From Acidobacteria bacterium 13_2_20CM_57_17 (GTDB lineage: Bacteria > Acidobacteriota > Terriglobia > Acidiferrales > UBA7541): a DNA stretch of 39,837 nt. The notes beneath the pieces were generated by a model, which made no database searches, was not told the DNA's origin, and worked only from the letters and a program-made list of their open reading frames with translations. The stretch covers positions 1 through 39,837 of the forward strand of contig MNDE01000126.1 in NCBI GenBank assembly GCA_001914785.1. The letters run 5' to 3'. A program made the translations under genes and the position numbers. Positions 8,802 to 17,803 of the stretch are shown here, one piece after another (positions within the stretch are counted from its first letter, which is position 1; every line of letters starts with the position of its first letter).

Positions 8802-9545
8802 CTACTTCGCATCGTGAAAAATAATCCCCAGCGTGTAGCGCGTGCCGCGGTGGACGCGGCTGACGCCGTGCCGCAAATTCACGCGGTAGTAGCCGCGCGA
8901 GCCTTTAACAGGCCGGTATCGCGTTGTGAAAACAATCGCCTGGCCCTGGTCGGCAAGCACCACCTGCGGCTTGGACTGCGCGCGCGGTTGCTGTTCCACG
9001 AGGATGAATTCGCCGCCTTCCCAATCGCGGCCTTGCTGGCCAAGCAAGAAAACCATTTGCAGCGGAAAGCTCACCTCACCGTAGAGATCCTGATGCAGGC
9101 AGTTGTACCCGCCGGCTTCGTAATGAAGCATCAGCGGCGTGGGTTTGGTCTGCCCGGCTTTGTGGCAAATTTTCACGAAGGCCGCATGTTCCTGAGGATA
9201 GAGAGACGTTCGGTCACCAAAAGCTTCCGCCCAGCGATTTGCAACTACAGCGAGATGCGGATACGCGCTGCTCCTGAGCTCGGCGACCAATTCCGGAAGC
9301 GGATTCGCAAAATACTTGTAGTCGCCAATCCCGAAACGATAGCGCTCCATGATGATGTGACTGCGAAAGTGGGTCGCGTCGTTATAGAGCGCGGTTAACT
9401 CGCCGCATTCCGCAGGCGAGAGAACCGGAGCCGTAACCGCGTAGCCGCGTTCCGAAAGAGATTGCTCGGCGCCGCTCCAGTCCAGCGCTCCGATTCGCTC
9501 GGTGACGGAGAGTGCGGCAAGACTATTCCTTGCTGCCTGAGCCAT
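8802..9545 (-). CDS. 2OG-Fe(II) oxygenase (Oxygenase-NA type, AlkB-like role proposed)
   Basis: About 247 residues. The double-stranded beta-helix iron site is visible: 'HYEAGGYNCLHQDLYGEV' supplies the H-x-D pair, and 'YYRVNLRHGVSRVHRGTRYTL' supplies the distal histidine and the 2-oxoglutarate-binding arginine. The region FRSHIIMERYRFGIGDYKYF and then PQEHAAFVKICHKAGQTKPT matches the Oxygenase-NA family (PF09859) as I remember it, described as an oxidative DNA/RNA alkylation-damage oxygenase. The track uses TTG at 9557; ATG at 9545 is chosen since a G-rich GGGGG lies just upstream. It stands alone between the broken ADOP permease and the Tat-aminotransferase. Oxygenase fold and iron ligands are firm; substrate is inferred. 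Confidence 0.88.
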   Translation of the reverse strand: MAQAARNSLAALSVTERIGALDWSGAEQSLSERGYAVTAPVLSPAECGELTALYNDATHFRSHIIMERYRFGIGDYKYFANPLPELVAELRSSAYPHLAVVANRWAEAFGDRTSLYPQEHAAFVKICHKAGQTKPTPLMLHYEAGGYNCLHQDLYGEVSFPLQMVFLLGQQGRDWEGGEFILVEQQPRAQSKPQVVLADQGQAIVFTTRYRPVKGSRGYYRVNLRHGVSRVHRGTRYTLGIIFHDAK

Positions 9546-9823
9546 GCAAGCCCCCAAGTTTCTCTGCGCGCGACTGTCAAACTAGAAGCCTAGAGCGAAC
9601 GCTTAAGAAAATCTATCCGATCTTCGCCATCAAATTTTTCGTTGCCGCCATCCAAAATATCGGAGGACGCTCGCCGGCCCGTCCGTGTTGCAACTGGCTC
9701 TTAAATCCTCCATCGATTCGGTGCTATAGTGGGGCGTAAGCCGGGTGAAATAATCCGGCCGCTCTTGTTGCGGCGGAGAGCAGCAAGATTACCGGAAACG
9801 ATTTGCGCGTTGAGGAGGGCCGG

Positions 9824-10998
9824 ATGAAAACCAACGAGATTCTTTCCAATGGTTCGCGGAGGACGTTTCTCCAGTTGTCGGCTGCGGCCACCGCGGCGGC
9901 AGCGTTCCGCATTACCACCGAGGCGTCTCTCGCGGCGGAAGATCGCAAAGTTTTTCACCCGGGAGCGGTGGTGATCGACGCAAACGAAAATCCGCTCGGA
10001 CCCTGCGACGCCGCGCGCAAAGCTATCGTGGATATGGCCCCGCAAGGCGGGCGCTATTCCTATTGGCTCGCGGAAGAATTCGTCAAAACTTTCACGGAAA
10101 TGGAAGGCCTCAAGCCGGAATATGTGCACGTCTTTCCCGGCTCGAGCGAGCCGCTCCATTTCTCCGTACTGGCGTTTACGTCGCCGGCGAAAAGTTACGT
10201 CACCGCCGACCCGGGATACGAAGCCGGCATGAAAGCGGCAAAAATCTCTGGGGCTCGCATCGTCAAGACTCCGCTGACCAAAACGTATGCCCACGACATC
10301 AAGGCTATGCTCGCCGCAGCTCCGGACGCCGGGCTCTTCTATGTGTGTAGCCCAAATAATCCCACGGGCACACTGACGCCGCATTCCGAAATCGAGCAGC
10401 TCTTGGCGGCGAAGCCGAAGGGCTCGGTCGTTCTCGTCGATGAAGCCTACATCCATTTCTCCGACGGCGTCAGCGCCCTCGATCTCGTCAAGGCCGACCG
10501 CGACCTGATCGTGTTGCGTACCTTCTCGAAAATTTACGGTATGGCGGGCATTCGCTGCGGGATGGCTATCGGGCGTCCCGACTTGCTGGCGAAGCTGGAT
10601 CCGCCGCAACCGCCAGCCTGAAGCACGAACATCTCGTTTCCGAGCGCAAAAAGTTGAACGCGTCAATCCGCCAAAAAACGTTTGATTGGCTCGCGAGCCG
10701 CAGCTATTCCTACGTCCCATCCGAGTCCAACTGCTTCATGCTGGACACCAAGCGCCCCGCAAAAGAAGTCATTGACGCCATGGCCGCGCGCAACGTGTTC
10801 ATCGGACGAATCTGGCCCGTTTGGCCGACCTACACGCGCATTACCGTCGGCACTCAGCAGGAAATGGAAGCCTTCCAAGCCGCCTTCGACGCTGTGATGA
10901 AAGGCTCGACCACCACGGGCTATTCCGCTCTTTCGCCGTTGTTCAGAACCCGCCGCTCGTATCCCGACGGCCAGTCCTGGCCCAACGTTTCTTCCTGA
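9824..10998 (+). pseudogene. Tat-exported histidinol-phosphate aminotransferase-like gene with internal deletion
   Basis: The start ATG at 9824 has GGAGG just upstream and gives a twin-arginine signal (NGSRRTFLQLSAAATAAAAF), followed by a fold-type I PLP aminotransferase of the HisC group: 'VIDANENPLGPCDAAR', 'CSPNNPTGTL', 'VLVDEAYIHF', and the PLP-lysine motif 'RTFSKIYGMAGIRCGMAIGR'. The frame stops at 10621 after AKLDPPQPPA. The expected continuation AATASLKHEHLVSERKKLNA is present but in another frame, running on to 10998 (ORF 10654-10998). Comparison from memory with HisC-like proteins suggests that about 10-15 codons around 'GRPDLLAKL...ATASL' are lost, with a frame change, at about 10595-10606. 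The product would lack the C-terminal small domain. It may be a genuine pseudogene or an assembly collapse. Confidence 0.85.
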
Positions 10999-11059
10999 GC
11001 AACTCATCTTCCGCTTGACTTTATTGGCATGACCTAAACCTGGGCATATAATTCAATCG

Positions 11060-11974
11060 ATGAGCTGCCGAATGTATTTTCGACTCGGCATTCTGGCCAT
11101 ACTCGCAATTTCGTGTTCGTCTCCCCTTTTGTTTGCGCAATCTCAACCGTGTGTTAACACCGATTCCTCGTCAAATGTCCCCACACAAAAAACAAAAATC
11201 ACCATCGTCGGCGTTGAATTTCAGAGTGAAAATCCTCTCTCCGACGCGCAAAGAGAAGAGCACGCTAAGCTTATCCAGCAACAAGATCTCTGGACCACCA
11301 CGGAAGAATCTGACTCCAGCTGGGTCAATCAAGCTCTCAACTCAATGAGAGATGCATTGCGCGAACGAGGCTACTTTAGAACGAATGTAGAAGGGACGCC
11401 GTATCTGGTCCTTGCGCAGCCTAGCGAGCGTCGTTATATGTTGGCGGTTACCATAGAAAGCGGGCCACAGTACAGGCTCGGACATGTACGGTTCGCAAGC
11501 GCCTCGAATTCCTCGTTGGTGTTCCCTGAAGCCCTACTCAGGCAGCAGGTTCAACCGCAAGAAGGCGACCTGTTCGACGTCACAAAGATTCGAGGTGGGC
11601 TCGAAGCGATAGGAAGGCTGTACGGCTCAAAGGGATATATTGATGCCACACCCGAACCTGAGACGACAATCGATGAAAAGAATTCGCTAATCGATCTTCT
11701 CATCAAGGTGGATGAGCAAAAGCCTTACCGCATTGCGAGGCTAGAATTCGTGGGCTTGCATACGAAGACGCGGAACGAGCTGACTCCTCCTCAACAAATT
11801 GGGGACTTCTTCAACCCCGCGTTATGGCGCACCTTCTTCAAAGACAATATGACTCGCCTGCCTCCAGGTTCATCTCCAGAGAGGAACATGCCAGTCTCGC
11901 GAGACGCCGTCAATGGCACTGTGGACATCATGTTGGATTTCCGCCAGTGTCCGAAGAGCGAACGGGTTGATTAA
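11060..11974 (+). CDS. Secreted POTRA-domain protein without a beta-barrel
   Basis: A 304-residue protein with a signal peptide (FRLGILAILAISCSSPLLFAQ). Two POTRA-like segments follow. In the first, a strand KITIVGVEFQSENPLSDAQ is followed by 'WVNQALNSMRDALRERGYF'. The second contains 'ESGPQYRLGHVRFAS', 'LLRQQVQPQEGDLFDVTKIR' and 'GRLYGSKGYIDATPEPE', the typical strand-helix-strand pattern of BamA/TamA POTRA repeats. A third strand set (YRIARLEFVGLHTKTRNE) may be part of another. The protein ends shortly after without the 16-strand barrel found in BamA or TamA. It may be a periplasmic scaffold or assembly partner. It stands alone, convergent with aceA. Domain call is reasonable; the partner is unknown. 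Confidence 0.75.
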   Translation: MSCRMYFRLGILAILAISCSSPLLFAQSQPCVNTDSSSNVPTQKTKITIVGVEFQSENPLSDAQREEHAKLIQQQDLWTTTEESDSSWVNQALNSMRDALRERGYFRTNVEGTPYLVLAQPSERRYMLAVTIESGPQYRLGHVRFASASNSSLVFPEALLRQQVQPQEGDLFDVTKIRGGLEAIGRLYGSKGYIDATPEPETTIDEKNSLIDLLIKVDEQKPYRIARLEFVGLHTKTRNELTPPQQIGDFFNPALWRTFFKDNMTRLPPGSSPERNMPVSRDAVNGTVDIMLDFRQCPKSERVD

Positions 11975-12006
11975 TAGTTATCTGAGACTTTCAGTAGGTT
12001 CGTTTA

Positions 12007-13368
12007 CTACGCGTGTGCTTCCGGCGCGTGCCCATTCGAGGGCGTGAGCGGCACCGCGCCGTGAAACTGTTCCGCCTCCGTCGACCCCGCCAGTGCCGTG
12101 GTGGAAGAATTGCCACTGGAAACCACCTGTGCGATTTCGTCGAAATAACCCGTACCGACGAAGCGCTGGTGCGTCACCGCGCGGTAGCCCAGCTCCTGCG
12201 AGGCGAATTCTTCCTGCTGCAGTTTTGAGTACGCCGTCATGCCCGCCTGCGCATAGCCGCGCGCCAGATGGAACATGGACATATTGAGCGCGTGGAATCC
12301 CGCCAGCGTGACGAACTGGAACTTGTAGCCCATCTTGCCCAGTTCTTGCTGGAAGTTCGCGATGGTCACGTCGTCGAGCTTCTTCTTCCAGTTGAACGAC
12401 GGCGAACAGTTGTACGCCAGCAGTTTGCCGGGAAATTTCGCATGGATGGCTTCTGCGAATTTCTTCGCTTCCGCGAGATCCGGCGTCGACGTTTCGCACC
12501 AGAGCATGTCGGCGTACGGGGCATAAGCCAGCCCGCGCGCGATGGCCGCATCAATGCCCCCACGATATTCGTAAAAACCTTCCGGCGTGCGTTCGCCGTA
12601 AATGAACTCGCGGTCGCGCGGGTCGGCGTCGGAAAGTAGGAGACCGGCGGAGTTGGCATCTGTCCGCGCGATCAGAATCGTCGGCACGCCGCAAACGTCG
12701 GCAGCCAGTCGCGCCGCCACCAGTTTCTCGATGAACTCCCGCGTGGGCACAACGACTTTGCCGCCCAGATGCCCGCATTTCTTTGCGGAAGAAAGTTGAT
12801 CTTCGAAGTGCACCCCCGCCGCGCCTGCTTCGATCATCGCTTTCATCAACTCGTAAGCATTCAGCGAGCCGCCAAAGCCGGCCTCCGCATCCGCGACAAT
12901 CGGCGCAAACCAATACGTGCCGGACTTCTTGCCCTCGGCGGATTCAATCTGGTCCGCACGCATTAACGCGCGATTGGTGCGCTTCACCAGGTTCGGCGCG
13001 GAGTCGCAAGGATAAAGACTCTGGTCGGGGTACACGTCGCCCGCGGTATTGCCGTCAGCGGCAACTTGCCAGCCGCTTCCATAAATCGCCTTCAGTCCTG
13101 CCTGCACCATCTCAATCGCCTGATTGCCGGTGATGGCCCCGAGCGCGGGAACGTAAGCGTCCGTGTGCATCAGATTCCAGAGCCGCTCTGCTCCCAGCCG
13201 CGCCAGCGTGTACTCGATCTGGATCGAGCCGCGCAGCCGCAGCACATCTGAGTAGGAGTAAGGACGCGTGATGCCGGACCAGCGGGGATCAGTGCTCCAA
13301 TAGTTGAGATGTTTGTTGCTTTTGGCATTCCCGTTCCCGTTTGCCCTGTTCGTTCCCTTTGTCGACAT
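12007..13368 (-). CDS. aceA: Isocitrate lyase
   Basis: Isocitrate lyase splits isocitrate to glyoxylate and succinate in the glyoxylate bypass. The protein (about 453 residues) carries the catalytic signature KKCGHLGGK, the '[15 protein letters not shown]' and '[13 protein letters not shown]' segments, 'ILIARTDA', and '[18 protein letters not shown]', all class features of AceA. ATG at 13368 is chosen over the track start (13401) because AAGGA lies about eight bases upstream and the protein then begins [13 protein letters not shown]. It is the second gene of an aceB-aceA pair with a 55-base gap and no aceK is seen. Regulation by the divergent IclR-type gene is likely. Confidence 0.97.
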   Translation of the reverse strand: MSTKGTNRANGNGNAKSNKHLNYWSTDPRWSGITRPYSYSDVLRLRGSIQIEYTLARLGAERLWNLMHTDAYVPALGAITGNQAIEMVQAGLKAIYGSGWQVAADGNTAGDVYPDQSLYPCDSAPNLVKRTNRALMRADQIESAEGKKSGTYWFAPIVADAEAGFGGSLNAYELMKAMIEAGAAGVHFEDQLSSAKKCGHLGGKVVVPTREFIEKLVAARLAADVCGVPTILIARTDANSAGLLLSDADPRDREFIYGERTPEGFYEYRGGIDAAIARGLAYAPYADMLWCETSTPDLAEAKKFAEAIHAKFPGKLLAYNCSPSFNWKKKLDDVTIANFQQELGKMGYKFQFVTLAGFHALNMSMFHLARGYAQAGMTAYSKLQQEEFASQELGYRAVTHQRFVGTGYFDEIAQVVSSGNSSTTALAGSTEAEQFHGAVPLTPSNGHAPEAHA

Positions 13369-13423
13369 TTTGCTATTCCTTACCTTTCCTGCGGCATCCA
13401 ACCAAAGACTACGAAATCTCTTC

Positions 13424-15034
13424 TCACGCTGGACTAAACTCTTCGCGCCGGATCATTTCTTCACTGATCCTCCGCGCCTCGCGAAGCGTAGCTTCCCTCC
13501 GCCCATCGCTGCTCTTCTCTGATTCGCGCAACAGGCGTTCAAGCTCTTCGTCAAACAGATCGCGGATAAATTCCGGCGCATGACGAACCGGCGTGCCATT
13601 CTCATCCGCGACCTCGACAGTGTTTGAGTGCCTCATGCGCTGCGCGATCATCAGCCGGTAGATGCGATCGGTGGCGAGATCTTCCATGTAGCCGTCCAGC
13701 AGGCTAGCGCCCTTGCCATTGAGAACGCCGTTGCGATAGCGAATCACCGTGCGAACCGCCGCGCGTGTTCCTGCTAACGTGCGCTTGCCGACTCCCTTCG
13801 GCAGCGGCCGCAGATCGGGATGCGTGTTGCCATCCGCAGGGCGCGCCTGAAGTTGATTCGGGGCAGGGAATTGGCTTACCGCGATTTCGTTTTGATCGGG
13901 GTGGCCCGTCCACGCGCCGTCCATCAGCGAATTGGCTTCGTTCTTTTTGTCTTCCGCAAGGATCTTCAGTGCTCGCGTGTTCAGCTCCGCATCTTCCCGG
14001 CTGGGATAGAGAGCGGTCATGCCGCCGATGGCGAGCATCCCGTGCTTGTGGCAAATGTCCGGCATGAGATTGCGCAAGTTTTGGAAAAACGCCACATTGT
14101 GCGGAATCGTGTTGCGGTCGGGGAGTACCCACTCCGGATTTTCCAGATTGAAGTGAATCAAGCTGGCCATGTAATCCCAGCGTCCGAGGTTCAGCCCCAG
14201 GATGTGATCGCGCAAATTCCAGGAAAACTCTTCCATCTGAAACGCTAGCGGATGCGATTCCACCAGCGCCATGCACTTGATGACATTCGTAGGCAAACCC
14301 TTCAGGCGCGCAATCATTTGGAAAAGATCGCGCCACCACAGAGCTTCGTCGGCGGATTCCGACTTCGGAATGTAAATGCACAGCGGATGCTTCAGCGAGC
14401 TGAAATCCACCTGATAAGCCACCATCGCGACGTCGAACAGTGAAGCGGGAAGTAATTCCCCTTGCAGAACGCCGGCCTGGTGCACGTGCAATCCGCGGGG
14501 CCGCGTGAAAATCACCGTGGAACTGGGATTGATGCCGACGGTTTTGTCGCGCTTCCGGTCAAAATACGTGAGCCGGCCCGCCAGCGCTTCGAGAATGTTC
14601 TTGATGCCGCGCGAATTGTGCTCCCAGGTATTGGCAGTGGAGTCTTCCAGATCAAGCATCACGCCGGGCGCGCCGGAATTCAGCATCTTCACCACGAGGT
14701 CGGCGTCATCGGCAGGCCCGGTCATCTGGTTCCGCTGATCGGCGCACCACGCGGGAATCTCGACACGCCAGGAATTCGTAGTGGCCACGGACGGCGGCAG
14801 GTAATCGGGAAGTTTGCCAGCCTGCGCTTCGGCCAGGGCAAAATCACGGCGTGCGACCAAAGCGCGCTGGCGCAAGGTTAGCGCGGCGTGCAGTGGCGCA
14901 AGGAATTCGAGAAAGCCCTCGGGCAGATCGCGAGCAGCATCGAAATCCGGCGGAGCGGAATTGACCGGAACGATGCGATTTGCGAAGGGCTGCGGCTCCA
15001 TTGACGGATTCGGTTTCGTCGTAGCAGATGCCAT
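13424..15034 (-). CDS. aceB: Malate synthase A
   Basis: A 536-residue protein of malate synthase A length; it condenses glyoxylate with acetyl-CoA to malate. Recognisable parts are '[16 protein letters not shown]', '[18 protein letters not shown]', '[16 protein letters not shown]', '[12 protein letters not shown]', '[17 protein letters not shown]', and '[14 protein letters not shown]', which together mark the TIM barrel and the Mg/glyoxylate site. The C-terminal helical domain is present. It is promoter-proximal in the aceBA operon and starts 364 bases from the divergent iclR-type gene, facing the two palindromic operators. Neighbouring isocitrate lyase confirms its role. Confidence 0.97.
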   Translation of the reverse strand: MASATTKPNPSMEPQPFANRIVPVNSAPPDFDAARDLPEGFLEFLAPLHAALTLRQRALVARRDFALAEAQAGKLPDYLPPSVATTNSWRVEIPAWCADQRNQMTGPADDADLVVKMLNSGAPGVMLDLEDSTANTWEHNSRGIKNILEALAGRLTYFDRKRDKTVGINPSSTVIFTRPRGLHVHQAGVLQGELLPASLFDVAMVAYQVDFSSLKHPLCIYIPKSESADEALWWRDLFQMIARLKGLPTNVIKCMALVESHPLAFQMEEFSWNLRDHILGLNLGRWDYMASLIHFNLENPEWVLPDRNTIPHNVAFFQNLRNLMPDICHKHGMLAIGGMTALYPSREDAELNTRALKILAEDKKNEANSLMDGAWTGHPDQNEIAVSQFPAPNQLQARPADGNTHPDLRPLPKGVGKRTLAGTRAAVRTVIRYRNGVLNGKGASLLDGYMEDLATDRIYRLMIAQRMRHSNTVEVADENGTPVRHAPEFIRDLFDEELERLLRESEKSSDGRREATLREARRISEEMIRREEFSPA

Positions 15035-15258
15035 GATTTACCTGATCCCCTTCCCCTAACGAAAACGGGTGAAGGCCGGCCGGAAAGAGGGTAGGGCAAT
15101 TGGGAGGCCAATTGCCGCGCCAGCCGTGTTTCTAAAACCAAGCCGTTCAGATAGATAAGAGCATTGCCGCGTGGCAATCAAGCAGACGTGTAAAATTCCC
15201 GTCACCATGTCGAGAAATTTGCACACCAGTGGCGAGTATGTTCTCAACTTAGCCACAT

Positions 15259-15284
15259 TGTTCAATATGTTGAACATATGTTCA
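15259..15284. promoter_or_regulatory. Candidate IclR-type operator 1 (TGTTCA-N6-TGAACA plus extra half-site)
   Basis: Bases 15259-15276 read TGTTCA, six bases, TGAACA, a perfect dyad. A further TGTTCA at 15279-15284 makes an overlapping second dyad TGAACA-TA-TGTTCA. It matches operator 2 in half-site sequence and spacing. It lies on the aceB side of the gap. Confidence 0.6.
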
Positions 15285-15334
15285 GTTCTCTCTGATCCTT
15301 TGATACCTAACGCCAGCGTAGGGTTGCAAGCATC

Positions 15335-15352
15335 TGTTCAACATTCTGAACA
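15335..15352. promoter_or_regulatory. Candidate IclR-type operator 2 (TGTTCA-N6-TGAACA)
   Basis: TGTTCA ACATTC TGAACA is a perfect 6-6-6 dyad with the same half-sites and spacing as operator 1, 76 bases away centre to centre (about seven helical turns). It ends eight bases before a TATACT -10-like box and 47 bases before the iclR-type start codon, so it would occlude that promoter. Confidence 0.6.
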
Positions 15353-15398
15353 TGTATTCTATACTGTGGACATAACCGGAACCTATAGGAGTCCGTCC

Positions 15399-16187
15399 AT
15401 GCCCGCCTCAGACGCCAGTCCCGCAGTCGCGGTCGAGCGCGCCCTGAATATTCTTGAAGCCGCAGCCAACCGCCGCGACGGAATGACCAATTCGGAAATC
15501 AGCCGCAAACTGGCTATCCCCAAAAGTTCCGCCAGCTACATTTTGCGCACCCTCGAAAGACGCGGCTATTTGCGCCGCGAGGCGGAAACCGGACGCTACC
15601 GCCTCGGCCTCAAGATCCTGAGCCTTGGCGGCGACGCGCAAGCCAATCTGGACATCGCCGACGTCGCGCTGCCGTTCATGCGGATGCTCAGCGAGAAGAT
15701 TCGAATGACCGTACACCTGGCGGTGTTGGACCAGGGCGAAGCGGTGTACATCGAAAAAGTGGAAGCCCCCGGATTTTTCAAGGTGAACACCTGGGTGGGG
15801 CGGCGAATGTTTTTGCATTCCACCAGCGTCGGAAAATGTTTGCTGGCCTGGCTGCCGAAAGACGACGTGGAGACAATTGTGAAGCAGCAAGGACTGAAAA
15901 AAAGAACGCCGAAAACGATCACCTCCATCACAAAACTTCTTGCCGATCTCGAACACGCGAAGCAATCAGGTTACGCGGTGGATGATGAAGAAAACAGTTT
16001 GGGCGCGCGGTGCCTTGGCGCGCCCATTTTCGACGGCATGGGAAATGTAACCGCGGCGCTCGGCGCCAGCGGCACGCTGACGCAAATGGACGAAGATGGC
16101 ATGCCGCGAATTATCGACGCGCTCAAGGAAACGGCGCGGCGCATTTCGCGGCAGTTGCAAAGAAGCGGGAGCGCGGGCGCCGCGTAG
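15399..16187 (+). CDS. IclR-family transcriptional regulator, probable glyoxylate-bypass regulator
   Basis: A 262-residue protein from ATG at 15399, which has AGGAG seven bases upstream; the track's longer form (from 15171) is rejected. An N-terminal winged helix-turn-helix (VERALNILEAAANRRDGMTN, 'SEISRKLAIPKSSASYILRT', 'LERRGYLRR') is followed by the IclR effector-binding domain with 'RMTVHLAVLDQGEAVYIEKV', 'LHSTSVGKCLLAWLP', 'SGYAVDDEENSLGARCLGAP' and 'ALGASGTL'. Members of this family bind small carboxylic acids. Position divergent from aceBA recalls E. coli IclR controlling aceBAK, so control of aceBA via TGTTCA-N6-TGAACA sites is proposed. The repressor role is inferred from context. Confidence 0.93.
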   Translation: MPASDASPAVAVERALNILEAAANRRDGMTNSEISRKLAIPKSSASYILRTLERRGYLRREAETGRYRLGLKILSLGGDAQANLDIADVALPFMRMLSEKIRMTVHLAVLDQGEAVYIEKVEAPGFFKVNTWVGRRMFLHSTSVGKCLLAWLPKDDVETIVKQQGLKKRTPKTITSITKLLADLEHAKQSGYAVDDEENSLGARCLGAPIFDGMGNVTAALGASGTLTQMDEDGMPRIIDALKETARRISRQLQRSGSAGAA

Positions 16188-16293
16188 CGAGCGGCCCCGC
16201 ACTCACGAACTACTTGCCATTGCCAGCGACTACCAAGTAGCAAGCGGTCCCGCGCACGCGAACAATTATTTGCCGTTGCCGACGACGATTAAA
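16185..16293. repeat. Diverged tandem duplication of the 3' end of the BON-domain gene
   Basis: Two copies of about 53 bases lie head to tail: 16185-16237 (TAGCGAGCGGCCCCGC...) and 16238-16293 (TAGCAAGCGGTCCCGCGC...). On the minus strand, the second copy encodes the real end of the BON protein (LIVVGNGK stop) and the first copy encodes a near identical LVVAGNGK stop further downstream. The first copy begins at the stop codon of the iclR-type gene. Confidence 0.7.
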
Positions 16294-16841
16294 TTGTTCT
16301 TCACGGAAAAAATATTGGGAACCGCGCTGGCGCGCAGGTACGCAAGATTTTTATCCGCTTCGCTATCCACCACGCCCTCCAGCGTGACGTTGCCATTCTT
16401 CACGATGATATGGATGGAAGGCACGGCTTGAATGGAGTAACGCGAGAGGCCTGAATCTCCGTAAATTGCGCGGTACACAGCACGGCGGATCTGGTCATCC
16501 ATCGGTGAGAGCGGAAGAACCTCGATGTTGTTCACCACCGAGGAGACTGCCTCGATGCTCTTCACGGCGGCTTCGGCGTCGGATTTCAACGTCGGCCGGG
16601 TGACCTGGCCGGAGAGAATGACCTTGTCACCTTCCACCTTATATTCAAGGCTATCGAACACGGAATACCACGGCAGCATGACGAGCTGGTGCCGCACCTC
16701 TTTGGCGAGTTTTTCGCGATATTTTGTTTCACTGCGCTGCTTCTTCTCTTCCTGGGGCTGAGCCGCGGGAGAGTTTGCCAAGGCCACCATGGGAATGGCG
16801 AGGAGCAGCATTACAAACAGGGATCGGAGTTCCTTTCTCAT
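16266..16841 (-). CDS. Secreted protein with two BON domains
   Basis: A 191-residue protein. ATG at 16841 is preferred over the track start (17063), as GGAGG lies seven bases upstream and the protein then starts with a signal peptide (MRKELRSLFVMLLLAIPMVA, cleavage near ALANS). The first BON-like domain includes 'SLEYKVEGDKVILSGQV' and 'SIEAVSSVVNNIEVLP'; the second includes 'SIHIIVKNGNVTLEGVVDSE' and 'IFSVKNNLIVV'. BON domains bind phospholipid surfaces, as in OsmY and DolP, so a periplasmic or outer-membrane envelope role is probable. A charged linker (EEKKQRSETKYREKLAKEV) precedes the domains. It stands alone between two convergent or divergent genes. Confidence 0.88.
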   Translation of the reverse strand: MRKELRSLFVMLLLAIPMVALANSPAAQPQEEKKQRSETKYREKLAKEVRHQLVMLPWYSVFDSLEYKVEGDKVILSGQVTRPTLKSDAEAAVKSIEAVSSVVNNIEVLPLSPMDDQIRRAVYRAIYGDSGLSRYSIQAVPSIHIIVKNGNVTLEGVVDSEADKNLAYLRASAVPNIFSVKNNLIVVGNGK

Positions 16842-17047
16842 GATTTCCTCCTGGACAAATGTCCTAACTTTTTTCAACCAGTTAGATTCAAGATGCAGGG
16901 CGCCTGGGTTGCCTGCACCCGTGCCGAGGGGAGGTGTTAGCATACTCCCGACAAGGACGACGGAAGCATCGGGTTCTTTCGAAGAGAGAAACTTTTTGAA
17001 AGCGGGGGTGTTGTACTTAAATTTATGGCCGCGCTGAGAGTGGCGTA

Positions 17048-17803
17048 GTGCTGGTGATTGCACATCGCGGGGCTTCGGGGAACGCGCCGGAAAACACGTT
17101 GGCGGCGTTCCGGAAAGCCGTTGCGCTTGGGGCTACGTTCATCGAAACGGATTTGCAGCTTTCGCGCGATGCGCACTTCGTGGCCATTCACGACACCACC
17201 GTGGATCGCACCACGAACGGACAGGGCGCGGTACACGACATGACGCTTGCCGATTTGCGGCGGCTGGATGCCGGATCGTGGTTCGGGAGCGAGTTCGCCG
17301 GGGAACGCATCCCCACGCTGGAAGAAATTCTGGAGTTCTCCAAAAAAAATGACGTGGTGTTCTACTTGGAAATAAAACCGGGAGGCGCGTGGGGCGGAGA
17401 GCACGCGCTGATTGGCGCGCTGCGCGATTCGGGAGAAATACCGCGGGCCGTAGTGATCTCGTTTGATGCCGCCATCGTTCTGAATTTGCGGAAAATCGAG
17501 CCCACGCTGATGACCGGACTTTTGTACGACGGACAAATCGAAAATCCGCTGGACAAAGCCGTAGAAATCGGCGCGCGGCAACTGGTCGTGCGGGGAGACC
17601 TGGTGACGCCAGCGCTGATCGCGCAAGCCAAGAAAAAAGATTTGCACGTGGTGTGCTGGACGGTGAACAATCCCGCGCACATGCGAATGCTCATCGCCGC
17701 CGGAGTGGACGGGATCATGAGCGATTATCCGGACCGGCTGGTGGCCGCCACAAAGAGAGATTCTCATGGCGCAGAATCCGGGAGCGCGGAGAGAAGAGAA
17801 TGA
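17048..17803 (+). CDS. Glycerophosphodiester phosphodiesterase (cytoplasmic UgpQ-type)
   Basis: A 251-residue TIM-barrel protein starting at GTG. It shows the GDPD signatures: 'IAHRGASGNAPENTLAAF' (first catalytic histidine and glutamate), 'FIETDLQLSRDAHFVAIHDT' (metal ligand Glu-x-Asp and second histidine), 'VDRTTNG', 'YLEIKPG', and the C-terminal 'VVCWTVNNPAHMRMLIAAGV' then 'DGIMSDYPDRL'. It releases glycerol-3-phosphate from phospholipid-derived diesters. There is no signal peptide, so a cytoplasmic UgpQ-like form is likely. Its last 40 bases overlap the 3' end of ksgA on the other strand, which makes the C-terminal tail (HGAESGSAERRE) probably non-functional sequence. Confidence 0.94.
   Translation: MLVIAHRGASGNAPENTLAAFRKAVALGATFIETDLQLSRDAHFVAIHDTTVDRTTNGQGAVHDMTLADLRRLDAGSWFGSEFAGERIPTLEEILEFSKKNDVVFYLEIKPGGAWGGEHALIGALRDSGEIPRAVVISFDAAIVLNLRKIEPTLMTGLLYDGQIENPLDKAVEIGARQLVVRGDLVTPALIAQAKKKDLHVVCWTVNNPAHMRMLIAAGVDGIMSDYPDRLVAATKRDSHGAESGSAERRE

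Larger units (their letters stand above)
15035..15398. promoter_or_regulatory. Divergent control region between aceBA and the iclR-type gene
   Basis: This 364-base gap holds no gene. The upstream extension of the iclR ORF (from 15171) would run through the operators and is rejected. Two copies of TGTTCA-N6-TGAACA lie here (separate entries), plus an extra TGTTCA half-site. A TATACT at 15360-15365 just after the second operator is a plausible -10 for the iclR-type gene. If so, the operator covers its -35 region and the regulator would repress itself. Confidence 0.55.

Noticed and set aside
9803-9823. Upstream extension of the Tat-aminotransferase start
   Set aside because: ATG 9824 has GGAGG directly upstream and gives the correct twin-arginine N-terminus.
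15171-15398. Extended N-terminus of the IclR ORF in the track
   Set aside because: It reads through both operators and lacks family homology; ATG 15399 has AGGAG seven bases upstream.
16842-17063. Extended N-terminus of the BON protein in the track
   Set aside because: It would remove the signal peptide from the N-terminus; GGAGG precedes ATG 16841.
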